Positions 1 through 8,490 of a stretch of DNA of 64,000 nt are shown piece after piece; position 1 is the first letter of the stretch, and every line of letters starts with the position of its first letter. The notes beneath the pieces were generated by a model. The model was not told where the DNA came from and made no database searches. It saw only the letters and a program-made list of their open reading frames with translations. The translations under genes were made by a program, and so were the position numbers. Source of the DNA: Verrucomicrobiia bacterium (GTDB lineage: Bacteria > Verrucomicrobiota > Verrucomicrobiia > Limisphaerales > UBA9464); NCBI GenBank assembly GCA_019634635.1, contig JAHCBB010000003.1, positions 186,001-250,000 of the forward strand, read 5' to 3'.

Positions 1-741
1 GGCGATTTTGGGAAGCCGTTTCCCGAGGAGATGAACCGCCGGATCGCGGACCTCGCCGCAGCAGCATGCTTTGCGCCCACGCGGCGTGCCGCGGAAGTGC
101 TGCGGGCGGAAGGGGTGGCGCCGGCACGAATCCATGAGACGGGCAATACCGTGGTGGACGCCCTGCTTCAGGTGGCATCCCAACCCTACGACCGCTCCTT
201 GGGGCCCCTGGCGGCGGTACCCGCCGGAGCGCCCACCATCCTCGTCACGGCCCACCGAAGGGAAAGCTTCGGTGACCCCTTTCGCGAATTGTGCCGCGCA
301 ATTCGCGATGTGGCCGCAGAAGCGCGAGACGCTGGCATCCACGTCGTGTTTCCGGTCCATCGCAATCCCAATGTGCGCGCCCCGGTCGAGGAGATCCTCC
401 GCGAGTTGCCCAACGTCCACCTGCTGGAGCCGCTGGACTACCGGGACATGGTGGCGGCAATGCGCGCGGCCCGGTTGATCCTCACCGACTCCGGCGGCGT
501 GCAGGAGGAGGCGCCCAGTTTTGGAGTGCCGGTGCTCGTGATGCGCGACACCACGGAGCGTCCGGAGGGCGTGGAGGCCGGGGTGGTGGAACTCGTAGGC
601 ACGGACCGCTCCCGAATCGTCGCCGCCGCACAAGCCCACCTTTCGAGCCCGGGTCGCCGGGAGGCCATCCCCAATCCCTATGGCGACGGCCATGCAGCGG
701 AGCGGATCGTATCCGTCCTGTTGGACCGCACCGTCCCATGA
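1..741 (+). CDS. wecB: UDP-N-acetylglucosamine 2-epimerase, C-terminal part (5' end outside window)
   Basis: The frame is open from base 1, so the start lies upstream. Read from the first base it gives the family's PEEMNRR segment, then VTAHRRESFG, VFPVHRNPNV and SGGVQEEAPSFGVPVLV with TTERPEG. These are signature motifs of non-hydrolysing UDP-GlcNAc 2-epimerases, which interconvert UDP-GlcNAc and UDP-ManNAc in the cytoplasm for surface glycans. About 246 residues remain of a usual 370-380. The TGA stop overlaps the ATG of the next glycosyltransferase (ATGA), so the two are probably translationally coupled in a polysaccharide operon. The family call is firm; the exact sugar product is inferred. 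Confidence 0.93.
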   Translation, partial: GDFGKPFPEEMNRRIADLAAAACFAPTRRAAEVLRAEGVAPARIHETGNTVVDALLQVASQPYDRSLGPLAAVPAGAPTILVTAHRRESFGDPFRELCRAIRDVAAEARDAGIHVVFPVHRNPNVRAPVEEILRELPNVHLLEPLDYRDMVAAMRAARLILTDSGGVQEEAPSFGVPVLVMRDTTERPEGVEAGVVELVGTDRSRIVAAAQAHLSSPGRREAIPNPYGDGHAAERIVSVLLDRTVP

Positions 742-1646
742 GCCCGACACCGCTGGTCTCCATCGTCCTGCCCACCTACAACGGCAGCCGCTATCTCGCC
801 GGAGCGGTGGAAAGCGTTCGTCGCCAGACCCACACCCGTTGGGAACTGTTGATCCAGGACGACGCCTCCACCGATGAAACTCCTGAAATCATTCGCCACT
901 TCGCGGCACTGGATCCCCGGATTCTTCCGGCCACAAATCCGGAGAACCTCCGGCTGCCAAGGTCGTTGAACGCCGGATTCGCCCGGGCCTCCGGCCGGTT
1001 CCTCACCTGGACCTCGGATGACAACGAGTACCGTCCAGAGGCACTGGAGGCGATGGTGTCCGCCCTCGAATCGGATCCGAAGGCCGGCCTCGTGTACTGC
1101 GACATGACGGACATGGACGACCAGGGACGCGATGTGGGGGACTGGGTGGCGCCGGAGCCTGAGGCGATGGGCCGGGTGAACCCCGTCGGCGCGTGCTTCC
1201 TTTACCGCCGGGAGGTGATGGAGTCCGTGGGGCAATACGATGACTGCTGGCGCCTCGTGGAGGACTGGGAGTACTGGATGCGGGTGGCTTCCCAGTTTCC
1301 ATTGCGAGCCATCCATCGCAATCTGTACCGATATCGAAGACATGAAGCATCCCTGACGGAGACACGGGCGTCGGAGATCCGGAGGATCCGGATGCACTTG
1401 CTGGAGGAGCGGCTTCCGTCGCTGCCGCACCCCTCTCGTCGGCACCGGGCGGAGGCCTACCTGCATCTGGCCCGCCTGGCCGCCGAGGCGGGCGACGACC
1501 GGCGCGAGTCCGCGTTTCACCGGATCGCGCTGCGCGCCGACCCCCTGCACGCACTGCCCGTGGTGGCCGGACGCCGACTTCTGGGGAGCGGACGGGCCGG
1601 AGCCGTGCGGGCTTGGTGGCGGCAACGCATCCGCCGCCCGATGTGA
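738..1646 (+). CDS. Family 2 glycosyltransferase
   Basis: 302 aa starting at an ATG that overlaps the epimerase stop. The N-terminus PLVSIVLPTYNGSRYL followed by QDDASTD is the GT-A fold nucleotide-sugar site. TSDDNEY is the probable metal-binding DxD-like region and VEDWEYWMR resembles the acceptor-side motif of many GT2 enzymes. No transmembrane segment is visible, so it probably works at the inner face of the membrane. Donor and acceptor cannot be read from the sequence. Its neighbours (UDP-ManNAc-forming epimerase, ligase-like membrane protein) suggest O-antigen or exopolysaccharide assembly. Confidence 0.88.
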   Translation: MSPTPLVSIVLPTYNGSRYLAGAVESVRRQTHTRWELLIQDDASTDETPEIIRHFAALDPRILPATNPENLRLPRSLNAGFARASGRFLTWTSDDNEYRPEALEAMVSALESDPKAGLVYCDMTDMDDQGRDVGDWVAPEPEAMGRVNPVGACFLYRREVMESVGQYDDCWRLVEDWEYWMRVASQFPLRAIHRNLYRYRRHEASLTETRASEIRRIRMHLLEERLPSLPHPSRRHRAEAYLHLARLAAEAGDDRRESAFHRIALRADPLHALPVVAGRRLLGSGRAGAVRAWWRQRIRRPM

Positions 1647-1662
1647 GGACCGGTGCGAATTG

Positions 1663-1692
1663 TTGCCGTGAGGGGCGACGTCGTCCTAGCAT
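1663..1692 (+). promoter_or_regulatory. Candidate promoter for the O-antigen ligase-like gene
   Basis: TTGCCG at 1663-1668 and TAGCAT at 1687-1692, spaced 18 nt. The -10 resembles the TAGCCT boxes before rpmH and the cysteine desulfurase gene elsewhere in this window. A start about 7-9 nt after the -10 would fall at the GTG at 1701. Confidence 0.45.
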
Positions 1693-1700
1693 GGCGGCCT

Positions 1701-3284
1701 GTGACCGGTGGTGAGCTGCAATTTCATCTTCAGAAGTCCGTCGTGGTGGTGGCCTGCCTGCTGGCGGCGCTGATGGTCGGATTGTTCCTCGCGAGCGCCC
1801 CGGTCCTTCTGATCGCCGCGGTCTTCGGCGTCGGCTGGCTCTTGACCCTGCCGTATCACGCCACGCTGGCGATGGTGATCGGGATCGTCACGCTGAATTC
1901 GGCGTTGATCATCCCGGGGATCGCCGGGCGCCCCTTCGTCTGGGAACTTGCGGCGGCTCTCGGGTGGACCGGAGTGATCATCACCCTGGCCCTGCGACGG
2001 CAGACGGAGGGCACGGCCGAGCGGTTTGGGCGCAACCGGGCGGTCTTCATCGGGATTGCCGGCTACTGCCTGGTGCTCCTCTTCCTGATGTACTATCGGG
2101 GCGTCGGACTGCGAGCCCTGGGGGGCTCGATGGCCGGCGGCCAGATGGGCGGCCGCATCTACCTGCAGCAGATCGTCTGCGCCGTATTTCCCGTGCTGCT
2201 CGCCCTCAATCCTCTCTCCGAGAGGCTGCTGGTCCGCCTGTTCATCCTGCAATGCGTCCTGTCGGTCACCTACCTCGCCTCCGACTTCATCTTCTCGTTC
2301 GGCAAGGGGCCGCTCTTCGATCTGCTGCTCTTTCTCGAACTTCCCGGCGACGGCATCAACTTCGAGATTCAGAGCCTCCGCTTTGGCATCCGCCGGTTCC
2401 AGTCCCTGTTCCTTTTCACCCAGGCCATGCTGCTGGTGCTGTGGGTGAAAAGACCGTTCCAGGACTATGCGAACCGCCATGGCGTCTGGATGTGGCCGCT
2501 CACCATCGCCCTCATCGCCCTGGGGGTGCTCAGCGGCCACCGGGTGCTGGTGTACACCGCCACCGTCACCGCCATCGTCCTGGCCTGGTCGCAGCGGTTC
2601 TTCAATCCCCAGCGACTGGTCACGGCGGCCGCCCTCCTTGCCGCGGCCTACTTCGCCGCCTTTTTCTACGTACGGGATCTGCCGCTGTCCGCACAACGAG
2701 CCCTGTCCATCATTCCTGGAATTACCGTGGACCGGCTCGCCGACGAGGACGGCCGGGCAACGTTCGATGGCCGGATCACCATCCGGAAGATCGGCTGGGA
2801 GCTGTCCAGCCAGTACCGCTGGATCGGCCGCGGCTTTGGCAAGATGACCGACCTGGATCCGGCCCAGTACCGGTATGACATGGCGTACCTGCACGTGGAC
2901 AACGGGGTGTTTTACAACGGCACGATCGGCCTGCTGGTGAACACCGGACTCCCCGGCACGCTCTCGATCTTCCTGCTCCTGGCCGGCGGCAGCGTGCTGG
3001 CGTGGCGCATCTTCAGCCGGGTCCGGCGGGATGGCGCAACGGACGACTTCCTGCGCTTCTCCGCACTCATCGCATCCCTCTGGACCTCCAATGCGATTTC
3101 CTTCGTGTTTCTGCACGGCGATGCCGAGACCGCTCTGCGCGCCTTTGCATTGCCCGCCGGTCTCATGGTGGCCTGTGACTGGCACCTGAGGCGCCGGGAA
3201 GCCGCGCAGCAGGCCCTGACCGAGGTGGCGGGTTCGCGACGACCTCCGGAGCCCGCGCTGGAACCCGCCGGCCTGCCGGCCTGA
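1701..3284 (+). CDS. O-antigen ligase/polymerase-like multi-spanning membrane protein
   Basis: About 527 aa with roughly ten or more hydrophobic segments, beginning at VVVVACLLAALMVGLFLA. A large loop follows the later helices and contains GRGFGKMTD and DNGVFYNGTIGLLVNTG, similar in layout to the periplasmic loop of Wzy/WaaL-type O-antigen polymerases and ligases. An in-frame GTG at 1653 would add 16 poorly hydrophobic residues. I prefer the GTG at 1701 because a promoter-like pair ends just before it, which would make the mRNA nearly leaderless. The neighbouring epimerase and GT2 support a role in surface-polysaccharide polymerisation or transfer; the exact activity is inferred. Confidence 0.7.
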   Translation: MTGGELQFHLQKSVVVVACLLAALMVGLFLASAPVLLIAAVFGVGWLLTLPYHATLAMVIGIVTLNSALIIPGIAGRPFVWELAAALGWTGVIITLALRRQTEGTAERFGRNRAVFIGIAGYCLVLLFLMYYRGVGLRALGGSMAGGQMGGRIYLQQIVCAVFPVLLALNPLSERLLVRLFILQCVLSVTYLASDFIFSFGKGPLFDLLLFLELPGDGINFEIQSLRFGIRRFQSLFLFTQAMLLVLWVKRPFQDYANRHGVWMWPLTIALIALGVLSGHRVLVYTATVTAIVLAWSQRFFNPQRLVTAAALLAAAYFAAFFYVRDLPLSAQRALSIIPGITVDRLADEDGRATFDGRITIRKIGWELSSQYRWIGRGFGKMTDLDPAQYRYDMAYLHVDNGVFYNGTIGLLVNTGLPGTLSIFLLLAGGSVLAWRIFSRVRRDGATDDFLRFSALIASLWTSNAISFVFLHGDAETALRAFALPAGLMVACDWHLRRREAAQQALTEVAGSRRPPEPALEPAGLPA

Positions 3285-3313
3285 CGGTGCCGATTCCACC
3301 GAGGACTGCATCC

Positions 3314-5782
3314 ATGAACACTCCGACCGCAAAAGGCAGCACCATGACGTTCCTTCGCTCCCTCGCCCTCATCGCGGCAGTCCTGGGCTCCGCCCTGATC
3401 CCCACTGCCGCCGCCGCGGAGCCCGGGGCGACCAATTTCTGGTTCGCCCCCGGAGGCCGCGGCAATGGCACCGCTCCGGACCAGCCTCGCGTTTACAGCC
3501 CCAACTTCATGCAGTGGAGCGTGCTCAACGGGGGCCCGGGACAGGTCCGCGACGTCACCATTCATTTCCATCCCGGCGAATACCTCGTACAACCGCTGGA
3601 CACCACGATTGTCGGCCCGAGCGAGTGGAAGATCCGGATCCGGGGGTTGGGAAAGAATCCGGAGGACGTCGTGCTCAAGCTCCTGCCCAATTTCAATTCC
3701 GGCGCGAGCGACCGCGGGGGCAACTGGGTGGATGTGATCAACCTCTCGCGAAACAACGAGTATCTGCAGCGCTTCGAAATGGAGAACCTGACGATTGACG
3801 GGAACTGGACCGGCCAGACGAATTACAACGGTCCGGGCTATTTCCGGGGGTATAAGAACAGCCCCGTCCAGGTCAGTGCACGGACCGGGCGCATCCGCCG
3901 CGTCATCGTGCGCAATTTCGGCGCGCACGGCCTGATGCCCCACCGCACCAACGACCTGAGCGCCGGGGTGGAGGTCTTCCCCCTCCATGTCTTCACCGTG
4001 GACGAAGGGCAGCGTCCGGAGGACGGCGACCCGAAACCCTGGGTGGTCGAGGACTGCGAGGTGTCGGATTTTCATCAGCAGTACAATGGATACGCCACCT
4101 GCCTGATGGGTGTGGTGCGGCTCAATGTGCCGAACACCCCCTCGTGGGCCACCAGCGACACCGCCCGTCGCCTGCTGTGGTTCCGCAGGAACCAGGTGCG
4201 GGGCCTGCCGGGCGCCCCCGGAGTGATCGCGCTCGGCGCCGCGGGAATCGGAACCAACCACACGGGGCGGATCGTCTGGAGCGACAACGCCGTCCTGAAC
4301 TCGACGCCCTTCAACACCGACACCGGCGTGATCCGCCACGTGGACATCACCAACAACCTGGCGTTGGACGCATTTGCGATCGGCTATGTGGGCACCCATT
4401 CCACCCGGACGCCGTTCATGCAGCACTATCAGATCTCGGGTAATAGTTTTCGGTTTGCCGGCCAGCTCACCGTTCCGAACTACCGGAATTACCAATCGCT
4501 GGCGAAGCCGGACGGCACGCGTTTCGTCAGCGTGGATCCCGGGTTGCGCCCGGGGCGTCATGCTTTCCCGGAATTTGGCGGTTTGAAGGTGCAGGGCATC
4601 GCGCGGGACATCCGGCTGACGGACAACTGGTTCACCACCCGTTCCCGCGAGGAGTTCGGCAGCCTGAATCCCCTCTTCTCCCGCGAACCGGAGTATCGGA
4701 TCGTCTACCGGCTCCCGGCCCGGGACCCCGGGGTCACCAATTCGCCCCCGGTGTTCCGCGGGGACGCACTCGAGGTGGACCTTGAAGGGAACCGCATTTC
4801 CACCGAGCCACTGGATTTCGCCAGGATGCAGCCATTGCGGGGGGGACGCCTGGCCACGCTGACCGAGGGCAGTTCGCCCCTCATGGAACTTCGCGAGGCC
4901 CTGAAAACAGGTCGCGGGTTTGCCCCGATGGGAGCTCTTGAACGGGTGGAGATGATGTTTACCAACGTTCAGCGCCGGATCCCCTGGAAGGGCGTCCCGT
5001 TTGGAACGGCCAACACGCGTCCAAGTGAAGGATTCACCGAGGGATTGGATCGCGTGCTCATCGGCGCCGTCGAGGTTTTGTGCGGCGTCCCGCTGCCACC
5101 GTCGGGAGGCGAGTTCCGCCTGCCGGTCCGCGTCGCTTTCCAGCCCACCCCCCGTGCAGGAATCCCCGGAACGGCGCCGCTCGGCGGCCGTCAGGTGCAC
5201 CTGGAGGTGTTGCCGGGAAGTCTCCACACCCGCCGATTGACGGCGACCACCGGAGCCGACGGGGTCGCGGTGTTTTCCTGGCCCGTGACCCGGGATGCCA
5301 ACGGCGTGGATCGAATCCGGGCCTGGACTGACGGTGGAAGCGGGCGCGCGGGCGAGTGGGATGAATATCAGGATGCCTGGGCCACCGCGCATGTGTCCCA
5401 TGGCCAGACCGTGGACGTCCTCGTCGAGTTCGCGGTGGCGGATGCCCAGAACGATCACGCGGGCCGGGTGCGGCTTCGACGCAATGGACCAGCCGACCGG
5501 CCGCTCACCGTGCGCATCGGCACCGCCGAAGGGCCGCAGGCCGCGCAGGCCGGCACCGACTTCCGTTTGATGACCGCGTCTTCCGGCCGTGGATCCCGTG
5601 CGGAGGCCGTCGGATCCACGGTGGCGTTTGCGCGCGGCCAGCAGGAGCTCATCCTCGATATCGTCCCCGTCCGCGACAAGGCCCGCAGTGGGCGACTTGT
5701 CACCCTCTCGGTCCTCCCCGGAGACGGCTACGCGCCGGGCGAACCTTCCGAGGGGGTGGTCGCCGTCTTTGCCCCAAAGTAG
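3314..5782 (+). CDS. Secreted right-handed beta-helix protein with Calx-beta-like C-terminus
   Basis: About 822 aa. ATG 3314 has GAGGA eight bases upstream; ATG 3344 (MTFLRSLALIAAVLG) is the alternative. Both give a Sec signal ending near TAAAAEPGA. Residues about 40-520 alternate short hydrophobic strands with Asn/Gly turns (VRDVTIHFHPGEYL, ENLTIDGNW, VDITNNLALD), typical of parallel beta-helix, pectate-lyase-like folds. The last ~110 residues (AGTDFRLM, RGQQELILDIVPVRD) resemble a Calx-beta module. No catalytic motif is clear. Its place after glycosyltransferase and ligase genes suggests binding or cleavage of an extracellular polysaccharide; this is inference. Confidence 0.65.
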   Translation: MNTPTAKGSTMTFLRSLALIAAVLGSALIPTAAAAEPGATNFWFAPGGRGNGTAPDQPRVYSPNFMQWSVLNGGPGQVRDVTIHFHPGEYLVQPLDTTIVGPSEWKIRIRGLGKNPEDVVLKLLPNFNSGASDRGGNWVDVINLSRNNEYLQRFEMENLTIDGNWTGQTNYNGPGYFRGYKNSPVQVSARTGRIRRVIVRNFGAHGLMPHRTNDLSAGVEVFPLHVFTVDEGQRPEDGDPKPWVVEDCEVSDFHQQYNGYATCLMGVVRLNVPNTPSWATSDTARRLLWFRRNQVRGLPGAPGVIALGAAGIGTNHTGRIVWSDNAVLNSTPFNTDTGVIRHVDITNNLALDAFAIGYVGTHSTRTPFMQHYQISGNSFRFAGQLTVPNYRNYQSLAKPDGTRFVSVDPGLRPGRHAFPEFGGLKVQGIARDIRLTDNWFTTRSREEFGSLNPLFSREPEYRIVYRLPARDPGVTNSPPVFRGDALEVDLEGNRISTEPLDFARMQPLRGGRLATLTEGSSPLMELREALKTGRGFAPMGALERVEMMFTNVQRRIPWKGVPFGTANTRPSEGFTEGLDRVLIGAVEVLCGVPLPPSGGEFRLPVRVAFQPTPRAGIPGTAPLGGRQVHLEVLPGSLHTRRLTATTGADGVAVFSWPVTRDANGVDRIRAWTDGGSGRAGEWDEYQDAWATAHVSHGQTVDVLVEFAVADAQNDHAGRVRLRRNGPADRPLTVRIGTAEGPQAAQAGTDFRLMTASSGRGSRAEAVGSTVAFARGQQELILDIVPVRDKARSGRLVTLSVLPGDGYAPGEPSEGVVAVFAPK

Positions 5783-5982
5783 CCACTGTCAGCGGAGCGG
5801 GTGCCGGAACGGAAACCGGATGGCGACCAGTAGCGGGACATCCGCACTCCACTTTCTGGCAAGCCCGCAGCCTTGGTCGCGGGTCATCAGCTACCAGCGG
5901 GTGCCGCTCACCAAGGCGGCCCGCGACACATCCAGTTCCGGATGCACGGCAATCCTCGAAAAGACACCTCGAAACTCCACAG

Positions 5983-6011
5983 TTGCGAACCTTGGCAATC
6001 TCGGATACCCT
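5983..6011 (+). promoter_or_regulatory. Promoter of tRNA-Gly(CCC)
   Basis: TTGCGA at 5983-5988 and TACCCT at 6006-6011 with a 17-nt spacer. The predicted start lies about 15 nt before the mature tRNA 5' end at 6034, a normal distance for a processed tRNA leader. The preceding stretch 5783-5982 shows no gene. Confidence 0.55.
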
Positions 6012-6033
6012 ACTTGGGCGCTCAGAACACCTT

Positions 6034-6107
6034 GCGGGTGTGGTTCAATGGTAGAACGTGGGCTTCCCAAGCCTGAGACGAGGGTTCGATTCCCTTCACC
6101 CGCTCCA
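6034..6107 (+). tRNA. tRNA-Gly, anticodon CCC
   Basis: 74 nt including an encoded CCA. The acceptor stem GCGGGTG pairs with CACCCGC, the discriminator is T, and the T arm contains GGTTCGATTCC. The anticodon stem TGGGC/GCCTG closes a seven-base loop TTCCCAA, giving anticodon CCC for GGG codons. The D arm has AATGGTAGA. Its 3' 30 bases recur exactly at 11181-11210, so this gene is the integration site of the following element and keeps an intact sequence at the left junction. Confidence 0.95.
6078..6107 (+). repeat. attL: 3' end of tRNA-Gly
   Basis: Thirty bases from the anticodon-arm side through the T arm and CCA, identical to 11181-11210 in the same orientation. The flanking bases differ on both sides (GAG before and CTC after here; GTA before and TCC after in the other copy). 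This is the expected layout for a tyrosine-recombinase element inserted in a tRNA gene. Confidence 0.9.
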
Positions 6108-6232
6108 CTCATTATAAAGCACTTACGAGAAAGTGCAGTCAGTGTGCAGTAAGGTGAACGGGTCCGAGCAAAGGCATAGTTGTGGGATGGTCTGAGGGAT
6201 TACCGCGGGAGATTGCGGCCTGACGCAACCAT

Positions 6233-6565
6233 TCAAGCCTCGGCGAGGAGCCGAACAGCTCGGGGCGGGAGTTTCGAGTACCCCGGAAAAACCGGTGCCT
6301 TGTCGAGGGCCTGACGCCCCGTGACACTCGAGTTCTCGCCGCTCTGTGCGATACCAGTCTCCGTGGACCGCCACTTCTCGAAGTCAGTCCAGAAGACGTG
6401 CCCACGGAACGACGGGAACCCGGGTGACCTGAACCAAGAGCGCGCCGTCGAGTACGAAATCCCCGCCAGCACCGCAAACTCCTTCGCGTTCAGTGCCTGA
6501 GCCAAGCGCCGCTTCTCGACCACCTCGTCGAGCCGCACGTTGCATAGTTGCTTGTCCGGGAACAT
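6233..6565 (-). CDS. Small excisionase-like DNA-binding protein
   Basis: 110 aa from ATG 6565; a TTG at 6583 would add six residues. Residues about 30-70 read LNAKEFAVLAGISYSTARSW and then FPSFRGHVFWTDFEKW. This is a winged helix-turn-helix of the MerR/excisionase type, with the usual 'sequence of a site in a column' spacing between helix and wing. The rest has no recognisable domain. It lies 125 nt inside attL, a usual place for an excisionase or element regulator. No Shine-Dalgarno is obvious, and I cannot tell whether it is still expressed. Confidence 0.5.
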   Translation of the reverse strand: MFPDKQLCNVRLDEVVEKRRLAQALNAKEFAVLAGISYSTARSWFRSPGFPSFRGHVFWTDFEKWRSTETGIAQSGENSSVTGRQALDKAPVFPGYSKLPPRAVRLLAEA

Positions 6566-6963
6566 GCCGGTTGCGATGCACAAGGAGTCATTCCCAAAAC
6601 GGGGAATCCAATGTCATTGGAACTTCTACCGCCTTCTGGGGATTCGCGGATGTCTCCGATACACAAAAGGAGCCGAAGGACTCGCCTGGCTCCAATCCGG
6701 TCGCCCCTCCGAACCGAACGCCGCCGAGCCGTTCTCCAGCGCCAATTTCAGCGCATGATCCCTCTTCCCAGCCCCAAACCGTGACTCAATAACGGTTTGG
6801 ATGTCTGGCCTCGGAGGCTGGATTTCCTTTCAAAAGTCGCGGGATTCATGGAATTTCTCGATTCGGCCCAAGGCGAAACACTAACCTCAACCATGGTCAA
6901 GACCGACTCACGGCTTCCCCTGCATTGGTGAAGGAACGAACCTCCGTCCGGTAGGATGACGAG
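6566..6963. other. Intergenic stretch inside the element, no gene seen
   Basis: Several short ORFs cross this region on both strands but none has recognisable motifs or matching codon use. TAGGAT at 6952-6957 may be a -10 box for the methyltransferase that starts at 6964; no well-spaced -35 is visible. Confidence 0.4.
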
Positions 6964-8490
6964 ATGAAAATCGCTGCCAGAGAAAACCTTAGGGAAAGGC
7001 AAGGGGAACTCGGTCAGTTCCTCACCGCCTCGCCGGTGGCCGACTTCATGGCCTCAATGTTCGGGCCGCTGCCTCGTACGGTTCGGTTGCTGGATGCAGG
7101 CGCGGGCGCGGGCGCACTCACCTTGGCTTTCGTCTCCCGGTGCTGCGAGGGGCGTGACGATGTTCGCACCATCGAAGCGACTCTCTACGAACTTGACGGC
7201 GAAATCTTGGACGCGCTGGCCGCAACCATGCGGGAGTGCGACCGCCGGTGCTCTGACGCGGGGATTCGCTTCACCTTCAGCATCCATTCCACCGACTTCA
7301 TCCGGGAGATGTCGTCGCGCCTTGCCGGCGACTTGTTCGGCACTCGGCCGCCCGCCTTCGATGCCGCCATCGCGAATCCGCCCTATCGCAAAATCAGCAC
7401 CGACTCCGGCGAGCGCCGCGCCCTGCATTCCGTCGGGGTTGAAACCAGCAACCTTTACACGGGCTTCATCGCACTCGTTCAGCGACTGCTCGTTCCCGGT
7501 GGACAACTCGTCGGCATCACGCCCCGGAGCTTTTGCAATGGCCCATACTTCCGCCCGTTCCGCGAGGACTTCCTGAGCCAACTGGAACTACGCCGACTCC
7601 ACGTCTTCGAATCCCGCAGAGCAGCCTTCCGCCAAGACAGCGTTTTGCAGGAGAACATCATTTTTCATGCGGTAAAGGGCCGCCACCAACCGCCCGAAGT
7701 CATGGTGTCCAGCAGCAGCGGTGAGGGAGATGACGACATCATCGAGACGGTCTTTCCCTTCACCGAGATCGTCCATCCGCACGACGTCGGAAAATTCATC
7801 CATATTCCGTCCAACACCGGCCACGCGACCGCCAAGGAAACCATGGACGGCCTCAGCGCCAGCCTCTCCTCATTGGGTGTGACGGTGTCCACCGGGCGCG
7901 TCGTGGATTTCCGCCTCAAAGACGCGCTACGCAAAGAACCGGAACGCGGCACGGTGCCGCTGCTGTATCCCTGTCATTTCAATGGCGGCACCGTTCATTG
8001 GCCCAAGCTCGAAGCCCGCAAGCCCAACGCCATCCTCGACAACGCCGAAACCCGCCCGTGGCTCGTGCCCTCCGGAATGTATCTGCTCACGAAGCGCTTC
8101 ACGTCGAAGGAAGAGCGCCGCCGCCTCGTGGCGTGCCTGTTCGATCCCGAGCAGGTGAAGGCGGAATGGATCGGATTCGAGAACCACCTGAATTACTTTC
8201 ACGCTAACGGTCGCGGTCTGGAGCGCCATCTCGCTTTCGGCCTCTACGCCTTCCTAAACTCGACCGTGGTTGACCAGTACTTCCGTCGTTTTAGCGGCCA
8301 CACCCAGGTGAACGCCACCGACCTCCGCACGTTGACCTATCCTGACCGTGACACTCTCCAAGCGATGGGCCGCGAAATGACCACGCTCGACCTCACGCAG
8401 GACGAGATCGACCAACTCGTCACCCAACACCTTCATGCCAGCCGACAAACCCAACCGAAAATCCGCCGCGCGAAAGCGGCGACTTGCTGA
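6964..8490 (+). CDS. Type II DNA adenine-N6 methyltransferase, PstI/BsuBI type
   Basis: 508 aa. It shows the N6-adenine methyltransferase motif order: motif X GELGQFLT at 14-21, SAM-binding motif I DAGAGAGALT at 44-53, and catalytic motif IV NPPY at 138-141, then SNLYTGFIALVQRLLVPGG. It should methylate one adenine per strand of the recognition site and so protect the host from the downstream nuclease. The C-terminal half is the probable target-recognition region. The next gene starts 56 bp before its end in another frame, giving coupled expression. The specificity, probably CTGCAG by analogy with PstI and BsuBI, is inference. CTGCAG occurs in this window, for example near 2163 and 3764. Confidence 0.88.
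   Translation: MKIAARENLRERQGELGQFLTASPVADFMASMFGPLPRTVRLLDAGAGAGALTLAFVSRCCEGRDDVRTIEATLYELDGEILDALAATMRECDRRCSDAGIRFTFSIHSTDFIREMSSRLAGDLFGTRPPAFDAAIANPPYRKISTDSGERRALHSVGVETSNLYTGFIALVQRLLVPGGQLVGITPRSFCNGPYFRPFREDFLSQLELRRLHVFESRRAAFRQDSVLQENIIFHAVKGRHQPPEVMVSSSSGEGDDDIIETVFPFTEIVHPHDVGKFIHIPSNTGHATAKETMDGLSASLSSLGVTVSTGRVVDFRLKDALRKEPERGTVPLLYPCHFNGGTVHWPKLEARKPNAILDNAETRPWLVPSGMYLLTKRFTSKEERRRLVACLFDPEQVKAEWIGFENHLNYFHANGRGLERHLAFGLYAFLNSTVVDQYFRRFSGHTQVNATDLRTLTYPDRDTLQAMGREMTTLDLTQDEIDQLVTQHLHASRQTQPKIRRAKAATC

Noticed and set aside
2912..5458. An 848-codon minus-strand frame
   Set aside because: Antisense of the beta-helix protein; no start signal and no recognisable domain.
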